A stretch of 64,000 bases of DNA from Hymenobacter sp. BRD67 (GCF_013256425.1 NZ_CP053904.1:2046001-2110000); one strand, 5' to 3'; shown: positions 26,053 through 35,930, counted from the stretch's first letter. A program made the numbers and translations. Notes: generated from the sequence alone by a model not told the origin.

Positions 26053-28200
26053 ATGCGCTTTACTACCCTGTTCCTACTACTAATTGGCTGGGTTCGGCTT
26101 GCCCAGGCCCAGCTGCCGGCGCTGCTGCAGGCCTATGCGCGCACCAGCGCCGTAACCGGCCGGGAAGCCGAAGCCAGCCGGTTTGTGCAGTCGTTGTTTA
26201 AAGCCGGCACCTTGCAGCAGGACCAGCTCGGCAACCTGGTGCTGGTGCTCGGCAGCGGCAGTCCGCGCCGCCTGCTCGTGGCCCCGCTCGACGAGCCGGG
26301 CTACGTGGTAAGTCAGATTCAGGCTGATGGCTACCTGCGCGTGGCGCCGGTGGGCGGCGGGCAGGCCGGGCCGCTGTTTCACCAGTTTCTGGAAGGCCAC
26401 GACGTGCGTATCGTCACCGCGCACGGGGCCCGCAATGCCATTTCGTGCGTACCATCTTCACACTACGACAACCTGCGTGCCGAGCCCGAAAAAAACAAGC
26501 CGCCTTTTTCGTGGCAAGCCGCATTTCTCGATGTGGGGGCCACCTCGGCCGCCGACGTGGCCCGGCAAGGCATTCAGCTGCTCGACCCGCTTACCCTGGA
26601 AAAAAAGCCGGCTGTGCTGGGCCAGCAGTGGGTAGCCGCGCCGGCCATGAAAGCCAAAGCCGCCGCCATCGCGCTGGCCGGCGTAGCGCAGACGCTGGCC
26701 GCCGCGCCGGTACGGGGCACCGTGGTCATCGCCTGGACTACCCTGGAGCTGCTGAATGGCAAAGGGTTTGAGGCCATAGCTAATCGCTACGGTCCCTTTG
26801 AGGAAGTGTACCGATTTGACCGCACCCTCGAAACCGAGGCTGCCGGCACCGGCCAGCTTCTGGCCGACCAGGCCCTGCCCTACTCTCTGCCAAGCGTCGT
26901 GCTGACGACGCCCGCGCGGCCCGCCCGCAAGCCCGTGCTACCCAATACGAAGCTGGCTGCCGCGCACACCTACCTGCTCGGCCTGCCCGCCCGCTATGCC
27001 AATACGCCCGTGGAGGCCGTCGCGGTGGCCGACGTGCAGCAGCTCGCGCAAGCCTGGCTACTGGCAGCTGGCGCCCCAGCTACCCCGATGGTTATTCCGG
27101 CACTTCCCACCGCAGCTTCGGCGCCCGTGCTGTCTTCATACCCGGCCGCGGCTCAGCTCCTGGCCGGCCTAGTGGGCCAGTACGGCGTGAGCACGGCCGA
27201 AAAGCCGGTGCGTGACTTCATTGCCCGGCAGCTGCCGGCCTGGGCCAGGCCTACCGTAGACCAGGCGGGCAACCTCGTGCTGACCTTTGGGCAGGGCCCG
27301 CGCCATCTCGTGTTCGTGGCCCACATGGATGAGGTCGGCTTTGTGGTCGATTCCATTCGCCCCAACGGCCGGCTCGTGCTGAGTTTGAAAGGCGGTGCTT
27401 ACCCGTGGCTGTGGGAAGCGCAGCCGGCCCTGCTGCACACGCCGGGCCAGGCCGACGTGCCGGCCCTGTTTGAGCCGCGTCCGCACTACCAGCAGGCAAC
27501 CAAAAGCGCCCCGAGCACGCCGCTCACCGTGTTTGCGGGCTATACCTCGGCGCAGCAGGCGCAGGCGGCGGGCGTTCGGGTGGGGAGCACTACCGTGACC
27601 ATGCCCAAGCAATTGCGGCCGCTGGGACCGAACCGGGCCGCTGCGCGCGGCCTCGACGACCGCGTGGGCTGCGCGGCCCTGCTGCTGACGCTGCAACACC
27701 TCGACCCGGCCAGGCTGCCCTGCCGCGTTACCTACGTGTGGTCGACGGGCGAAGAAATCGGTTTGCTGGGCTCGGCTTTTGCCGCGCAGCAGCTGCAAGA
27801 TGCCAATGTGGTATATCCCATCGACACGTTTGTGTCGTCCGACGCGCCGCAGGAGTCGCGGGTGTTTGGCTATTGCCCGCTTGGCCAGGGTGCCGTGATA
27901 CGGGTAGTCGAAAGCATCAATTTTGCCCGGCGCGACCTGGTGCAGCACGTGCACGCCCTGGCCGACCGTCAGCACATTCCGATTCAGGAAGGCATGACGG
28001 CGGGCGGCACCGACGGCATGGAGTTTATGAACTACGGCATTCCGTCGGTACCGCTTTCCTGGCCGGGCCGCTACTCGCACTCGCCCGTTGAAGTGCTCGA
28101 TTACCGCGACATGACCAGCCTGGTGCGCCTGCTCGGAGCGCTGGTGCAAGGCAGCCCCGCCCCTAAAACTCCTGCTGCCGGCGCCAAGCCCAACCCTTAG
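26053..28200 (+). CDS. Secreted M42-family aminopeptidase with a degenerate N-terminal copy
   Basis: 715 residues with a signal peptide (1-19). The C-terminal half (about 375-700) carries the M42 metal and catalytic set: H424 and D426 in AHMDEVG, D535 in LDDRVGC, E567/E568 in STGEEIG, D597 in SSDAP and H676 in YSHSPVE. The N-terminal half (about 22-350) has the same order of segments (DQLGNLVLVLG, then APLDEPG) but lacks these ligands. It interrupts the men genes, 70 bases before menD, with no clear functional link. Confidence 0.82.
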   Translation: MRFTTLFLLLIGWVRLAQAQLPALLQAYARTSAVTGREAEASRFVQSLFKAGTLQQDQLGNLVLVLGSGSPRRLLVAPLDEPGYVVSQIQADGYLRVAPVGGGQAGPLFHQFLEGHDVRIVTAHGARNAISCVPSSHYDNLRAEPEKNKPPFSWQAAFLDVGATSAADVARQGIQLLDPLTLEKKPAVLGQQWVAAPAMKAKAAAIALAGVAQTLAAAPVRGTVVIAWTTLELLNGKGFEAIANRYGPFEEVYRFDRTLETEAAGTGQLLADQALPYSLPSVVLTTPARPARKPVLPNTKLAAAHTYLLGLPARYANTPVEAVAVADVQQLAQAWLLAAGAPATPMVIPALPTAASAPVLSSYPAAAQLLAGLVGQYGVSTAEKPVRDFIARQLPAWARPTVDQAGNLVLTFGQGPRHLVFVAHMDEVGFVVDSIRPNGRLVLSLKGGAYPWLWEAQPALLHTPGQADVPALFEPRPHYQQATKSAPSTPLTVFAGYTSAQQAQAAGVRVGSTTVTMPKQLRPLGPNRAAARGLDDRVGCAALLLTLQHLDPARLPCRVTYVWSTGEEIGLLGSAFAAQQLQDANVVYPIDTFVSSDAPQESRVFGYCPLGQGAVIRVVESINFARRDLVQHVHALADRQHIPIQEGMTAGGTDGMEFMNYGIPSVPLSWPGRYSHSPVEVLDYRDMTSLVRLLGALVQGSPAPKTPAAGAKPNP

Positions 28201-28270
28201 CCGAGCCTCCTTTTTGTGCGTACAGGCCACTAAGCGCCACCACCCGGCGCCTTCCGAATTACCCTAGTAG

Positions 28271-30054
28271 ATGAACAACCAAGCCGTTTTTAACATCGCC
28301 GAAATCTGCGCCCGGCATGGGATTACCGATGTTATTCTATCGCCGGGCTCGCGCTCGGCGCCCCTCACGCTGGCGTTTGCGCGGCACCCGGCCTACCGGA
28401 GCAAGCTGCGCGTTATTCCCGATGAGCGCGCCGCCGCCTTCATCGGCCTGGGCATTGCGCAGGCCACGCGCCGCACCGTGGTACTCGTCTGCACCAGCGG
28501 CACGGCCGGCCTCAACTACGCGCCCGCCGTGGCCGAGGCTTTCTTTCAGCAAATTCCGCTGCTGGTTCTCACCGCCGACCGCCCCCCGAGTGGATAGACC
28601 AGCTCGACGGCCAGACCATCCGCCAGCGCAACCTCTACGGCGCCCACGCCAAGGGTACCTTTGACTTTCCGGCCGACACCTCGCACGCCGATGCCAAGTG
28701 GCATGGTGAAAGAGCTATCAACGAGGCGATTAATCTGACGCAAGCCGGGCCGGCCGGGCCGGTGCAGGTGAATGTGCCGCTGCGCGAGCCGTTTTATCCG
28801 AAGGCGGGCGAGGAAGTGGTGTACGAGCAGGATGTAAAAATCATTCGGGACGACCACTCGCACTATGCCCTACCCCCGGCGGAAATTCTGGAGTTGCGCG
28901 AGCACTTGCGCACGGCCGGGCGGGTAGTGGTAGTGGTCGGCCAGCAGGCCGCCAGTCCGGGCCTGGCAGCAGCGCTCGATGAGTTTGCGGCGGCCCGGCA
29001 AGCGGCCGTAGTAGCCGATGTCATCTCGAATCTGAGCGACGTGCGCCGCACGGTGCAGCGGCAGGACATCTTTTTGGCGGGACTTCCCAAAGCGCAGCAA
29101 GCGGCGCTCCAGCCCGACCTGCTTATCACGTTCGGGCAATCGTTAATTTCGAAAAGCCTAAAGCTGTTTTTGCGCGACGCCGCCCCGTCGCAGCACTGGC
29201 ACCTGCAGGCTTCCGGCGAAGCAGCCGATACCTTTCGCCGGCTTACGCGTATTATTCGGGTGCAGCCCGCCACGTTTTTTCAACAGCTCCTGGTCTTGAA
29301 AACCGCTGACTATAACGGGTCCGGGGGTTCGAATCCCTCCTTCTCTGCGGTCGCTGATGAGACCGCGCCGTCGAACGTGCCCTCCGGCGCGGCGGCCTGG
29401 CAGCGGGCAGATGCGGAAGCAGCCAGTTTTTTAGCTCGCTTTTTCAGCGCCAGCGGCCAGCCGTTCAACGAGTTTTCGGCCTTCAACTACGCGCTGGCGG
29501 CCCTGCCCGAACACACCGCCCTGCACCTGGCCAACAGCATGGCCGTGCGCTACGCTAATATTCTGGGCCTGCCCGCCGGCCGGCAAATCGAAGTTTTTGC
29601 CAACCGGGGCACCAGCGGCATCGATGGCTGCACCAGTACGGCCGTGGGCGCGGCGCTGGCGCAGCCCGAACGGCCGGTGGTGCTACTCACCGGCGACGTG
29701 GCGTTTTTCTACGACCGTAATGCCTTCTGGCACAACTACCCTACCCCAAATCTGCGGGTGGTACTCTTCAACAACCACGGCGGCGGCATCTTCCGCATCA
29801 TCGACGGGCCGCGCCAGCAGCCAGAGCTGGACGAGTTTTTTGAAACCACCCAGGCGCTCACGGCCGAGAACCTGTGCCGCGATTTCAGCTTGCGCTACTT
29901 CCCGGTTTCTTCTTTTGACGAACTCAATGCCGCGCTGCCGGTTTTCTTTGCAGCCGAAAGCGGCGCGGCCGTGCTGGAAATCTTCACCGACTCCAAAACC
30001 AACGCCGCTTTTTTCGAAGAGTACCGAGCAGCGGTAAAACAGGCTTTTTCCTAA
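28271..30054 (+). pseudogene. menD: SEPHCHC synthase MenD, single-base frameshift
   Basis: Thiamine-diphosphate enzyme joining isochorismate and 2-oxoglutarate. The N-terminal ILSPGSRSAPLTLAF and IPDERAAAFIGLG are normal up to LTADRPP. The frame is lost in the C run 28582-28587; one extra C restores EWIDQLDGQTIRQ and the remaining 480 residues, including the ThDP-binding GDVAFFYDRNAFW and NNHGGGIFRI. A stretch around 29290-29347 inside the gene matches the 3' half of a tRNA-Ser. The restored protein is about 594 residues. Confidence 0.92.
29290..29347 (+). other. tRNA-Ser(UGA) 3'-half-like sequence inside menD
   Basis: In order: an anticodon stem-loop with the 7-base loop CTTGAAA (anticodon TGA, 29295-29301); a 16-base variable region with a GAC/GTC stem; a 5-bp T stem with TTCGAAT loop (29323-29339); a 7-base acceptor strand (29340-29346); and G at the discriminator position (29347). 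No D arm or 5' acceptor strand is present upstream, so it is not a full tRNA gene. It is translated in frame within menD as DYNGSGGSNPSFS. Confidence 0.65.
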
Positions 30055-30057
30055 CCC

Positions 30058-30136
30058 TGCGAAACTTTGCCAACTCTGCGAAACTCCGCGCGAAAGCAAT
30101 TAGCGCGGAGTTTCGCAGAGTTGGCAAAGTTTCGCA
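30058..30136. repeat. Perfect 34-bp-arm hairpin between menD and menB
   Basis: Arms 30058-30091 and 30103-30136 with an 11-base loop, directly after the menD stop and ending 14 bases before menB. Its unit (CTTTGCCAACTCTGCGAAACT) resembles 9150-9185 near hemL. Confidence 0.95.
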
Positions 30137-30149
30137 AAGTTCTTTTTTT

Positions 30150-30974
<825 letters not shown>

Positions 30975-31035
30975 GTTAAATATATTATTTTCAATATATT
31001 TATAAACTTCAGTTGCTCTTCTGCTACAGCAGCTT

Positions 31036-31081
31036 GCGCCCTGTTGTAGAGACGCAAAGATGCGTCTCTACAACAGGGCGC
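31036..31081. repeat. GTAGAGACGCA hairpin element
   Basis: Perfect 21-bp arms (31036-31056 and 31061-31081) with a 4-base loop. The GTAGAGACGCA...TGCGTCTCTAC motif is a repeat type I have seen described widely in bacterial genomes as MITE-like. It lies in the menB to 31202 gap, which otherwise shows only AT-rich DNA. Confidence 0.9.
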
Positions 31082-31201
31082 CTTATCTGAAAACTGTGAT
31101 AATAGAAGAGTAGGCCATGCTTTTTATGGTGATAACTTAAACCCGGCGCCTGAACCGGAAGTATAACGCTCAAACAGCAATGGCATTTTGCACTATTCTC
31201 G

Positions 31202-31573
31202 ATGTCTGACGACTACAAAATAAAATGGCTGAAAAAGCCTAAAAAGCACGACTACAAGGCAGCCACTACCTACCTGAGCCTGTTATATAAAGCGGACCTA
31301 GCCAAACAGATGGTAAAGGAGCTGGAAGAAACTTCGTCCTCCGATTTTCAGGCCAAGGATATCTTTCGGGCATCAGCGCTGCCGATGCTGGACACTGGCA
31401 ACCGGTATGTGGAGCAGGAGTATAATAAGATAACCCGTGGCGAAAAGCTTGCTCCGCTGCTGCTAGTCCGGGATAGCGCCAATACCAAGGTGACAATTGC
31501 CGACGGCTATCATCGCCTGTGCGCTGTGTATGCAGTGAATGAGGACGCCGCTATTCGCTGCAAGATTGTGTAA
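31202..31573 (+). CDS. ParB/Srx-like small protein
   Basis: 123 residues. The C-terminal part, LAPLLLVRDSANTKVTIADGYHRLCAVYAVNEDA with its DGYHRLCA core, has the look of the ParB N-terminal/sulfiredoxin fold (normally DGxHRL followed by a small residue). The N-terminal half is lysine-rich. No ParB helix-turn-helix is present, so a single-domain nuclease or kinase-like role is possible. Moderately AT-rich, with its own terminator. Confidence 0.65.
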   Translation: MSDDYKIKWLKKPKKHDYKAATTYLSLLYKADLAKQMVKELEETSSSDFQAKDIFRASALPMLDTGNRYVEQEYNKITRGEKLAPLLLVRDSANTKVTIADGYHRLCAVYAVNEDAAIRCKIV

Positions 31574-31586
31574 GGCCCGGACTATC

Positions 31587-31630
31587 AAAAGAAACGCCGC
31601 ACTGCATATAAGCAGTGCGGCGTTTCTTTT
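31587..31630 (+). terminator. Rho-independent terminator
   Basis: Perfect 19-bp arms (31587-31605 and 31612-31630), 6-base loop, A-rich on one side and T-rich on the other, so probably bidirectional. Confidence 0.92.
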
Positions 31631-31647
31631 AGGATAATCTCAGGAAG

Positions 31648-31848
31648 CTAAAAGCTGAAGCCAAGCGCGTGCAGGCAGGCACACCAGCTAAAGAAGAACC
31701 GCTTGTTCTCGTGCTTACGCAGCTTCTTCAAGGCCTTGGCACGCGCTTTCACAGCTGCCATAATAGGACAAGGGACAATCGTGGCCTGCACATTGCTGGC
31801 TTCGGTAGCCGGTACCGATTCGGGGGCGGAATGCGAATAGGTTGTCAT
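31648..31848 (-). CDS. Small basic protein, doubtful
   Basis: About 66 residues from the ATG at 31848: a Ser/Thr/Pro-rich start, then IMAAVKARAKALKKLRKHENKRF and a hydrophobic cysteine-containing end. The frame is open upstream to 31914. No family recognised. It sits between convergent terminator and amylase gene; coding potential is plausible but unproven. Confidence 0.4.
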   Translation of the reverse strand: MTTYSHSAPESVPATEASNVQATIVPCPIMAAVKARAKALKKLRKHENKRFFFSWCACLHALGFSF

Positions 31849-31978
31849 GGCGGAGCGGGTGTAATGCGTAGTAAGTATACGAAGCTTTCTTTGCAAAAGC
31901 AAGTACTCACTCACCTTTTTATTTAAAATAGCCGGGCGTGGAGTATTATTCCATTTGCTGCCATTCTACTTTGCGGTC

Positions 31979-33334
31979 ATGAAAAACTATTTGCTACTGG
32001 CTTTGCTCAGCATAAGCTGCTTTCATCCGGCCTTTGGGCAGCGGCCAGTGGCGGCCAGCACCCCGGCGGCCCACCCGGCCTGGATACTACAAGGCAACAT
32101 TTACGAGGTGAATGTGCGTCAGTACACGCCCGAAGGCACCCTCAATGCCTTTGCCAAACACCTTGACCGCCTGCATAAAATGGGCGTCGAAACCCTGTGG
32201 TTTATGCCGCTTAACCCCATCAGCAAGGTGGCCCGCAAGGGTAGCCTGGGCAGCTACTACGCCGTGGCCGATTATACCAAGCTCAACCCCGAGTACGGCA
32301 CGATGGCCGACTGGCGGCATCTGGTGCAGGCTGCCCACGCGAAGGGCATGAAAGTGATTATCGATTGGGTGCCCAACCATACCGGCGCCGACAACCGCTG
32401 GCTGACCCAGCACCCCAATTTCTTTGTAAAGGACAAGGCTGGCCAGCCCGCCGTGGCTTTCGACTGGGCCGATACCAAGCAGCTCGACTACAAAAACCCT
32501 GAAATGCAGGACAGCATGATTGCGGCCATGCGCTACTGGGTAAAAACCAGCAACATCGACGGCTTCCGCTGCGACGTGGCCTGGAACGTGCCGGCCAGCT
32601 TCTGGCAGCGCGCCATCCCGACGCTGCGCCAGAGCAAGCCGCTGTTTATGCTGGCCGAGGGCGACAGCGCCTACCTGCCCCGCAGCGGCTTCGACGCCGT
32701 GTACCCGTGGCACATGTTCCACGCAATGGAAAAGGTAGCCGCCGGTAAGAGCCCGGCTACGGCGCTCGACAGCGTGTACCGGGGCTGGCAGGGCAGGTAT
32801 CCGAAGGGCACGATTGAAATGTACTTCACCAGCAACCACGACGAAAACACTTGGAACAAAGCCGATTACGGCACGTTTCCGGGCCGGGTACACGCGCCGT
32901 TCGCGGTGTTTACGCAAACGATGGGCAACGGCGTGCCGCTCATCTACAGCGGGCAGGAAGAGCCGGTGCTGCGTCCGCTCGAGTTTTTTGATAAAGACCC
33001 GATGGCTTTCGGCAAGTATCAGCGGGCCAGGTTTTACCAGACGCTGCTGGCCCTGCGCCAGCGCAACCCGGCCCTAGCGGCCGATGCCTCGTTTCGCAAG
33101 GTGAGCGTGGGCGACGACCGGGCCGTGTATGCCTACGTGCGCGAAAAAGCCGGCAAAAAGGTATTGGTCATTTTGAACTTATCAAACAAGGCCCAGACTA
33201 TCAGCGTGAAGGAAAAAGCCTTGCAGGGCAAGCCCTCTAACCTGTTCAGGTACGCCACTGAGCCGCTCACGAGCAAGCCGTGGAAGATGGAGTCCTGGGG
33301 CTACGTGGTATATGAGTATGGCAAAAAAAACTGA
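31979..33334 (+). CDS. Secreted alpha-amylase family glycoside hydrolase (GH13)
   Basis: 451 residues from the ATG at 31979, beginning with a signal peptide (MKNYLLLALLSISCFHPAFG). GH13 regions are visible: VIIDWVPNHTG (region I), GFRCDVAW with nucleophile D199, MLAEGD with acid/base E227, and TSNHDEN with D288. A short beta C-terminal domain follows. The protein probably acts on starch-type glucans in the periplasm or outside. It is not in a typical starch-utilisation locus. Confidence 0.93.
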   Translation: MKNYLLLALLSISCFHPAFGQRPVAASTPAAHPAWILQGNIYEVNVRQYTPEGTLNAFAKHLDRLHKMGVETLWFMPLNPISKVARKGSLGSYYAVADYTKLNPEYGTMADWRHLVQAAHAKGMKVIIDWVPNHTGADNRWLTQHPNFFVKDKAGQPAVAFDWADTKQLDYKNPEMQDSMIAAMRYWVKTSNIDGFRCDVAWNVPASFWQRAIPTLRQSKPLFMLAEGDSAYLPRSGFDAVYPWHMFHAMEKVAAGKSPATALDSVYRGWQGRYPKGTIEMYFTSNHDENTWNKADYGTFPGRVHAPFAVFTQTMGNGVPLIYSGQEEPVLRPLEFFDKDPMAFGKYQRARFYQTLLALRQRNPALAADASFRKVSVGDDRAVYAYVREKAGKKVLVILNLSNKAQTISVKEKALQGKPSNLFRYATEPLTSKPWKMESWGYVVYEYGKKN

Positions 33335-33357
33335 TAACCAAACCCGGTTAGGAACAG

Positions 33358-33834
33358 ATGCCACCTAGGCTATCCCTCGCAAAAGCGCTTGAGTACTTAC
33401 TAGGTGAAAAGTCGTACTCAATTGAGTGGAAAGTGCTGCCAGTCATCCCGATGATAGGGATATTTATCTGGGTAGTAGCTAATAACAGACTGCCTACTCC
33501 GGCGGAGGACGCCGCTGACGCTCGCCAACTCTATAGCAAAGCAGTAGTTCGGCAGAAGTACTTAAATGTCCGTGGTGAGCCTGTATTATCCATTGCGCAA
33601 GGCACCTTGCTAGCAGAGGAGATAGATTGGGGAAGGTCGTTTTTTTCGTCAGAGCTAACAAATGACAGTTTCCCGCCTCCTGCTCGTGAAGCCTATTTGC
33701 GAGCAGAACAGTATTCGCTGGTTGCCTATGTGCAAGCTGGTGACAGCCTGATAAAGAAGCGAGGTGACTTGTCGGCAATTGTGAAAAGGGGCCAGCAAAC
33801 AATAGTTTTTCACTTTCATAGTCTTTGGCATTAA
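33358..33834 (+). CDS. Single-span membrane protein, unknown
   Basis: 158 residues, one membrane segment near residues 25-42 (VLPVIPMIGIFIWVVANN), then a soluble region. No family recognised. AT-richer than its neighbours. It follows the amylase gene by 23 bases and may be co-transcribed. The frame and length are consistent with a real gene, but support is only moderate. Confidence 0.55.
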   Translation: MPPRLSLAKALEYLLGEKSYSIEWKVLPVIPMIGIFIWVVANNRLPTPAEDAADARQLYSKAVVRQKYLNVRGEPVLSIAQGTLLAEEIDWGRSFFSSELTNDSFPPPAREAYLRAEQYSLVAYVQAGDSLIKKRGDLSAIVKRGQQTIVFHFHSLWH

Positions 33835-33928
33835 GCAGGCTTAAAATAGCACATGATTAACATATTAGAAAATAATAATATTATGCGCTATTGGATGAAA
33901 TAACATCTCCTAGTGCAGGGCTGGCCCG

Positions 33929-33936
33929 TAATTTTG
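33929..33936 (+). promoter_or_regulatory. -7-like box TAATTTTG directly before menE
   Basis: A TAnnTTTG match ending 5 bases before the menE ATG at 33942. If used, transcription would start at or beside the start codon, giving a leaderless message. No -33 box is evident. Confidence 0.35.
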
Positions 33937-33941
33937 CCCCC

Positions 33942-35063
33942 ATGTCCTCCCCCAACCTCCCCACCTCGCTCCTGCTCAACGGCCGCGAGTTCAGCTACGC
34001 AAGTATTCAGCAGACGCCCAACCCGCACACCGCCCTCAATGGCTACGAGGCCAAGGTGCTGGAGCTGCTGCGCCAGTGGCTGACGGGGGCCCAGGAGTTT
34101 GGGCTGCGCACCTCGGGCAGCACCGGGCAGCCGCAGCTGATTGTGCTGAAGCGGCGGCAGCTGGCGGCTTCGGCGGCGCGCACGGGTGACTACTTCGACC
34201 TCGGGCCGGGCGACCGGGCGCTGGTCTGTCTCAACTGCGAGTTTATCGGGGGCAAGATGATGCTGGTGCGCGGCCTGGAGCGGCGCATGCACCTGACTAT
34301 CGTGGAGCCGCACGCCGACCCGTTTGACTTTGTGGCAGCCGGGGCGGAGTTCGATTTTGCGGCCTTCGTGCCCTTGCAGCTGCGGGCCGTGCTGGCGGCC
34401 GGCCGGGCGGCGCGGCTCAATAAGATGCGGGCCATTCTGGTGGGTGGCGCGGGCGTGGAGCCGAGCTTACTGACGGAAATCCAGAAGCTGAAGGTGCCGG
34501 TGTATCTGACGTATGGCATGACCGAAACGGCCTCGCACATGGCCCTGCGCCGCCTCAATGGTCCCGACGCCGGCCCGCACTACCGCGTGCTGCCGGGCCT
34601 GCACCTGGGCCAGGACGAGCGCGGCTGCCTCACGGTGCGCGGCGACGTGACCGACGACAAGCTCGTGGTGACCAACGACCGCATCGAGCTGCTTGACAAA
34701 CATACCTTCGACTGGCTGGGACGGGTCGATTTTGTGATAAACTCGGGCGGCGTGAAGGTGCAGGCCGAGAAGGTAGAGCAGGTGCTCGACGTGGCCCTGG
34801 CCGAGCTGGGGCAATCGCGCCGGGCCTTTGTAGCCGGCCGGCCCGACGAGCGCCTCGGCCAGGCCGTAACGGCCTACGTGGAGGGCGAAGCGCTGCCCGC
34901 CGCCGCCGAAAAGCGCCTGCTGAGCCTGCTCGGCACCCGCCTCGCTAAATATGAGGTACCCAAGAGCGTGGTATACGTGCCCGCCTTTAAAGCTACGGCC
35001 TCGGGCAAGCTTGACCGCCCCGCTACGCTGCGGGGCGTGGAGAGCCCGCGCCGCGACCAGTAA
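33942..35063 (+). CDS. menE: o-Succinylbenzoate-CoA ligase
   Basis: AMP-forming acyl-CoA synthetase of menaquinone synthesis. About 373 residues, short as usual for MenE. Signatures are TSGSTGQPQLIVL (ATP binding), YGMTETASHMALR and LGRVDFVINSGGVKVQAEKVE; the lysine in ASGKLDRP is the C-terminal catalytic one. The start at 33942 is preferred over 33891. Separated from menB by the amylase and small genes. Confidence 0.93.
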   Translation: MSSPNLPTSLLLNGREFSYASIQQTPNPHTALNGYEAKVLELLRQWLTGAQEFGLRTSGSTGQPQLIVLKRRQLAASAARTGDYFDLGPGDRALVCLNCEFIGGKMMLVRGLERRMHLTIVEPHADPFDFVAAGAEFDFAAFVPLQLRAVLAAGRAARLNKMRAILVGGAGVEPSLLTEIQKLKVPVYLTYGMTETASHMALRRLNGPDAGPHYRVLPGLHLGQDERGCLTVRGDVTDDKLVVTNDRIELLDKHTFDWLGRVDFVINSGGVKVQAEKVEQVLDVALAELGQSRRAFVAGRPDERLGQAVTAYVEGEALPAAAEKRLLSLLGTRLAKYEVPKSVVYVPAFKATASGKLDRPATLRGVESPRRDQ

Positions 35064-35072
35064 GCCGGCCCG

Positions 35073-35930
35073 ATGAATATAGTAAAAATTATATTTAAAA
35101 CACTCCTTATCGTGGGCGCGCTGCTGGTTGCCGCACATCAGGCCCCAGCCCAAACCCCGGCCGACTCGACCCGCACGGCGCCTGCAACTACGACCGCGCC
35201 GGTAGTGGCGGCCAGCACCAACGCGGCGGGTGGCCTGCCGTCGTCGGAGTTTGAAACCTATAACGTGAGTGGCCAGGGCATCCGCTACACGGCGGCGCTC
35301 ACGGGTATTTACAGCACGGGCACGGTAGAGCGCGTGTACCTCACCACCAGCCACACCGGCAACCTGGCGTTTGGCAAGCACTGGCTGCTGCCGGCGGCGC
35401 TCAACTTCAGCTACGGCAAGCAGGACGGCGCCCTGCGCGAGCGCGAACTGCTGGGCCTGCTGACCCCGGCCTACAAGCGGGGCCGCCTGAAGTACTATGC
35501 CCTGGCCGAAGGCGAGCAGAGCAACCTGCGCGCCATTGCGCGGCGCCTGGTAGGCGGCGTGGGGGCGGGTTATCAGCTGTACCTCGATACGCTGCGCAAT
35601 GAAGTCAGTCTCAGCCAGTTTTTTCTGTATGAGCACACGCAGTATCTCGAAGGACTGCTACGCGAAGTGCCGCGTGCTTCTACCCGCCTCAAGCTACGCC
35701 TGAGCAAGGGACCGGTAGTGTTCACGGCACTGAGCTTTTACCAGCCCTCGCTGCAGGATTTCACTCACGACTACCGCCTCAACTCGACCAGCAGCCTGAG
35801 CTTCAGCGTGAGCCGGCACCTGGCCCTGACGGCCGCCTACACGTACTCCTACGAAAGCATTGCGGTGGAGAATCGCAGCTCACTCAATACAAACCTGACC
35901 GTAGGCTTTACGTATTCGACTGGCAAATAA
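35073..35930 (+). CDS. DUF481-like outer membrane beta-barrel protein
   Basis: 285 residues with a signal peptide (about 1-26) and a Thr/Ala-rich linker. The rest is alternating strands ending in a C-terminal beta-signal-like TVGFTYSTGK, consistent with a small outer membrane barrel of the DUF481 type. Starts 9 bases after menE; the first codons are unusually AT-rich. Function unknown. Confidence 0.7.
   Translation: MNIVKIIFKTLLIVGALLVAAHQAPAQTPADSTRTAPATTTAPVVAASTNAAGGLPSSEFETYNVSGQGIRYTAALTGIYSTGTVERVYLTTSHTGNLAFGKHWLLPAALNFSYGKQDGALRERELLGLLTPAYKRGRLKYYALAEGEQSNLRAIARRLVGGVGAGYQLYLDTLRNEVSLSQFFLYEHTQYLEGLLREVPRASTRLKLRLSKGPVVFTALSFYQPSLQDFTHDYRLNSTSSLSFSVSRHLALTAAYTYSYESIAVENRSSLNTNLTVGFTYSTGK

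Noticed and set aside
27169..28230. 353-codon minus-strand frame opposite the M42 peptidase
   Set aside because: Composition is that of an antisense shadow (Arg/His-rich, no motifs).
29290..29347. Complete tRNA-Ser gene
   Set aside because: No D arm or 5' acceptor strand exists upstream, so only the 3' half is present.
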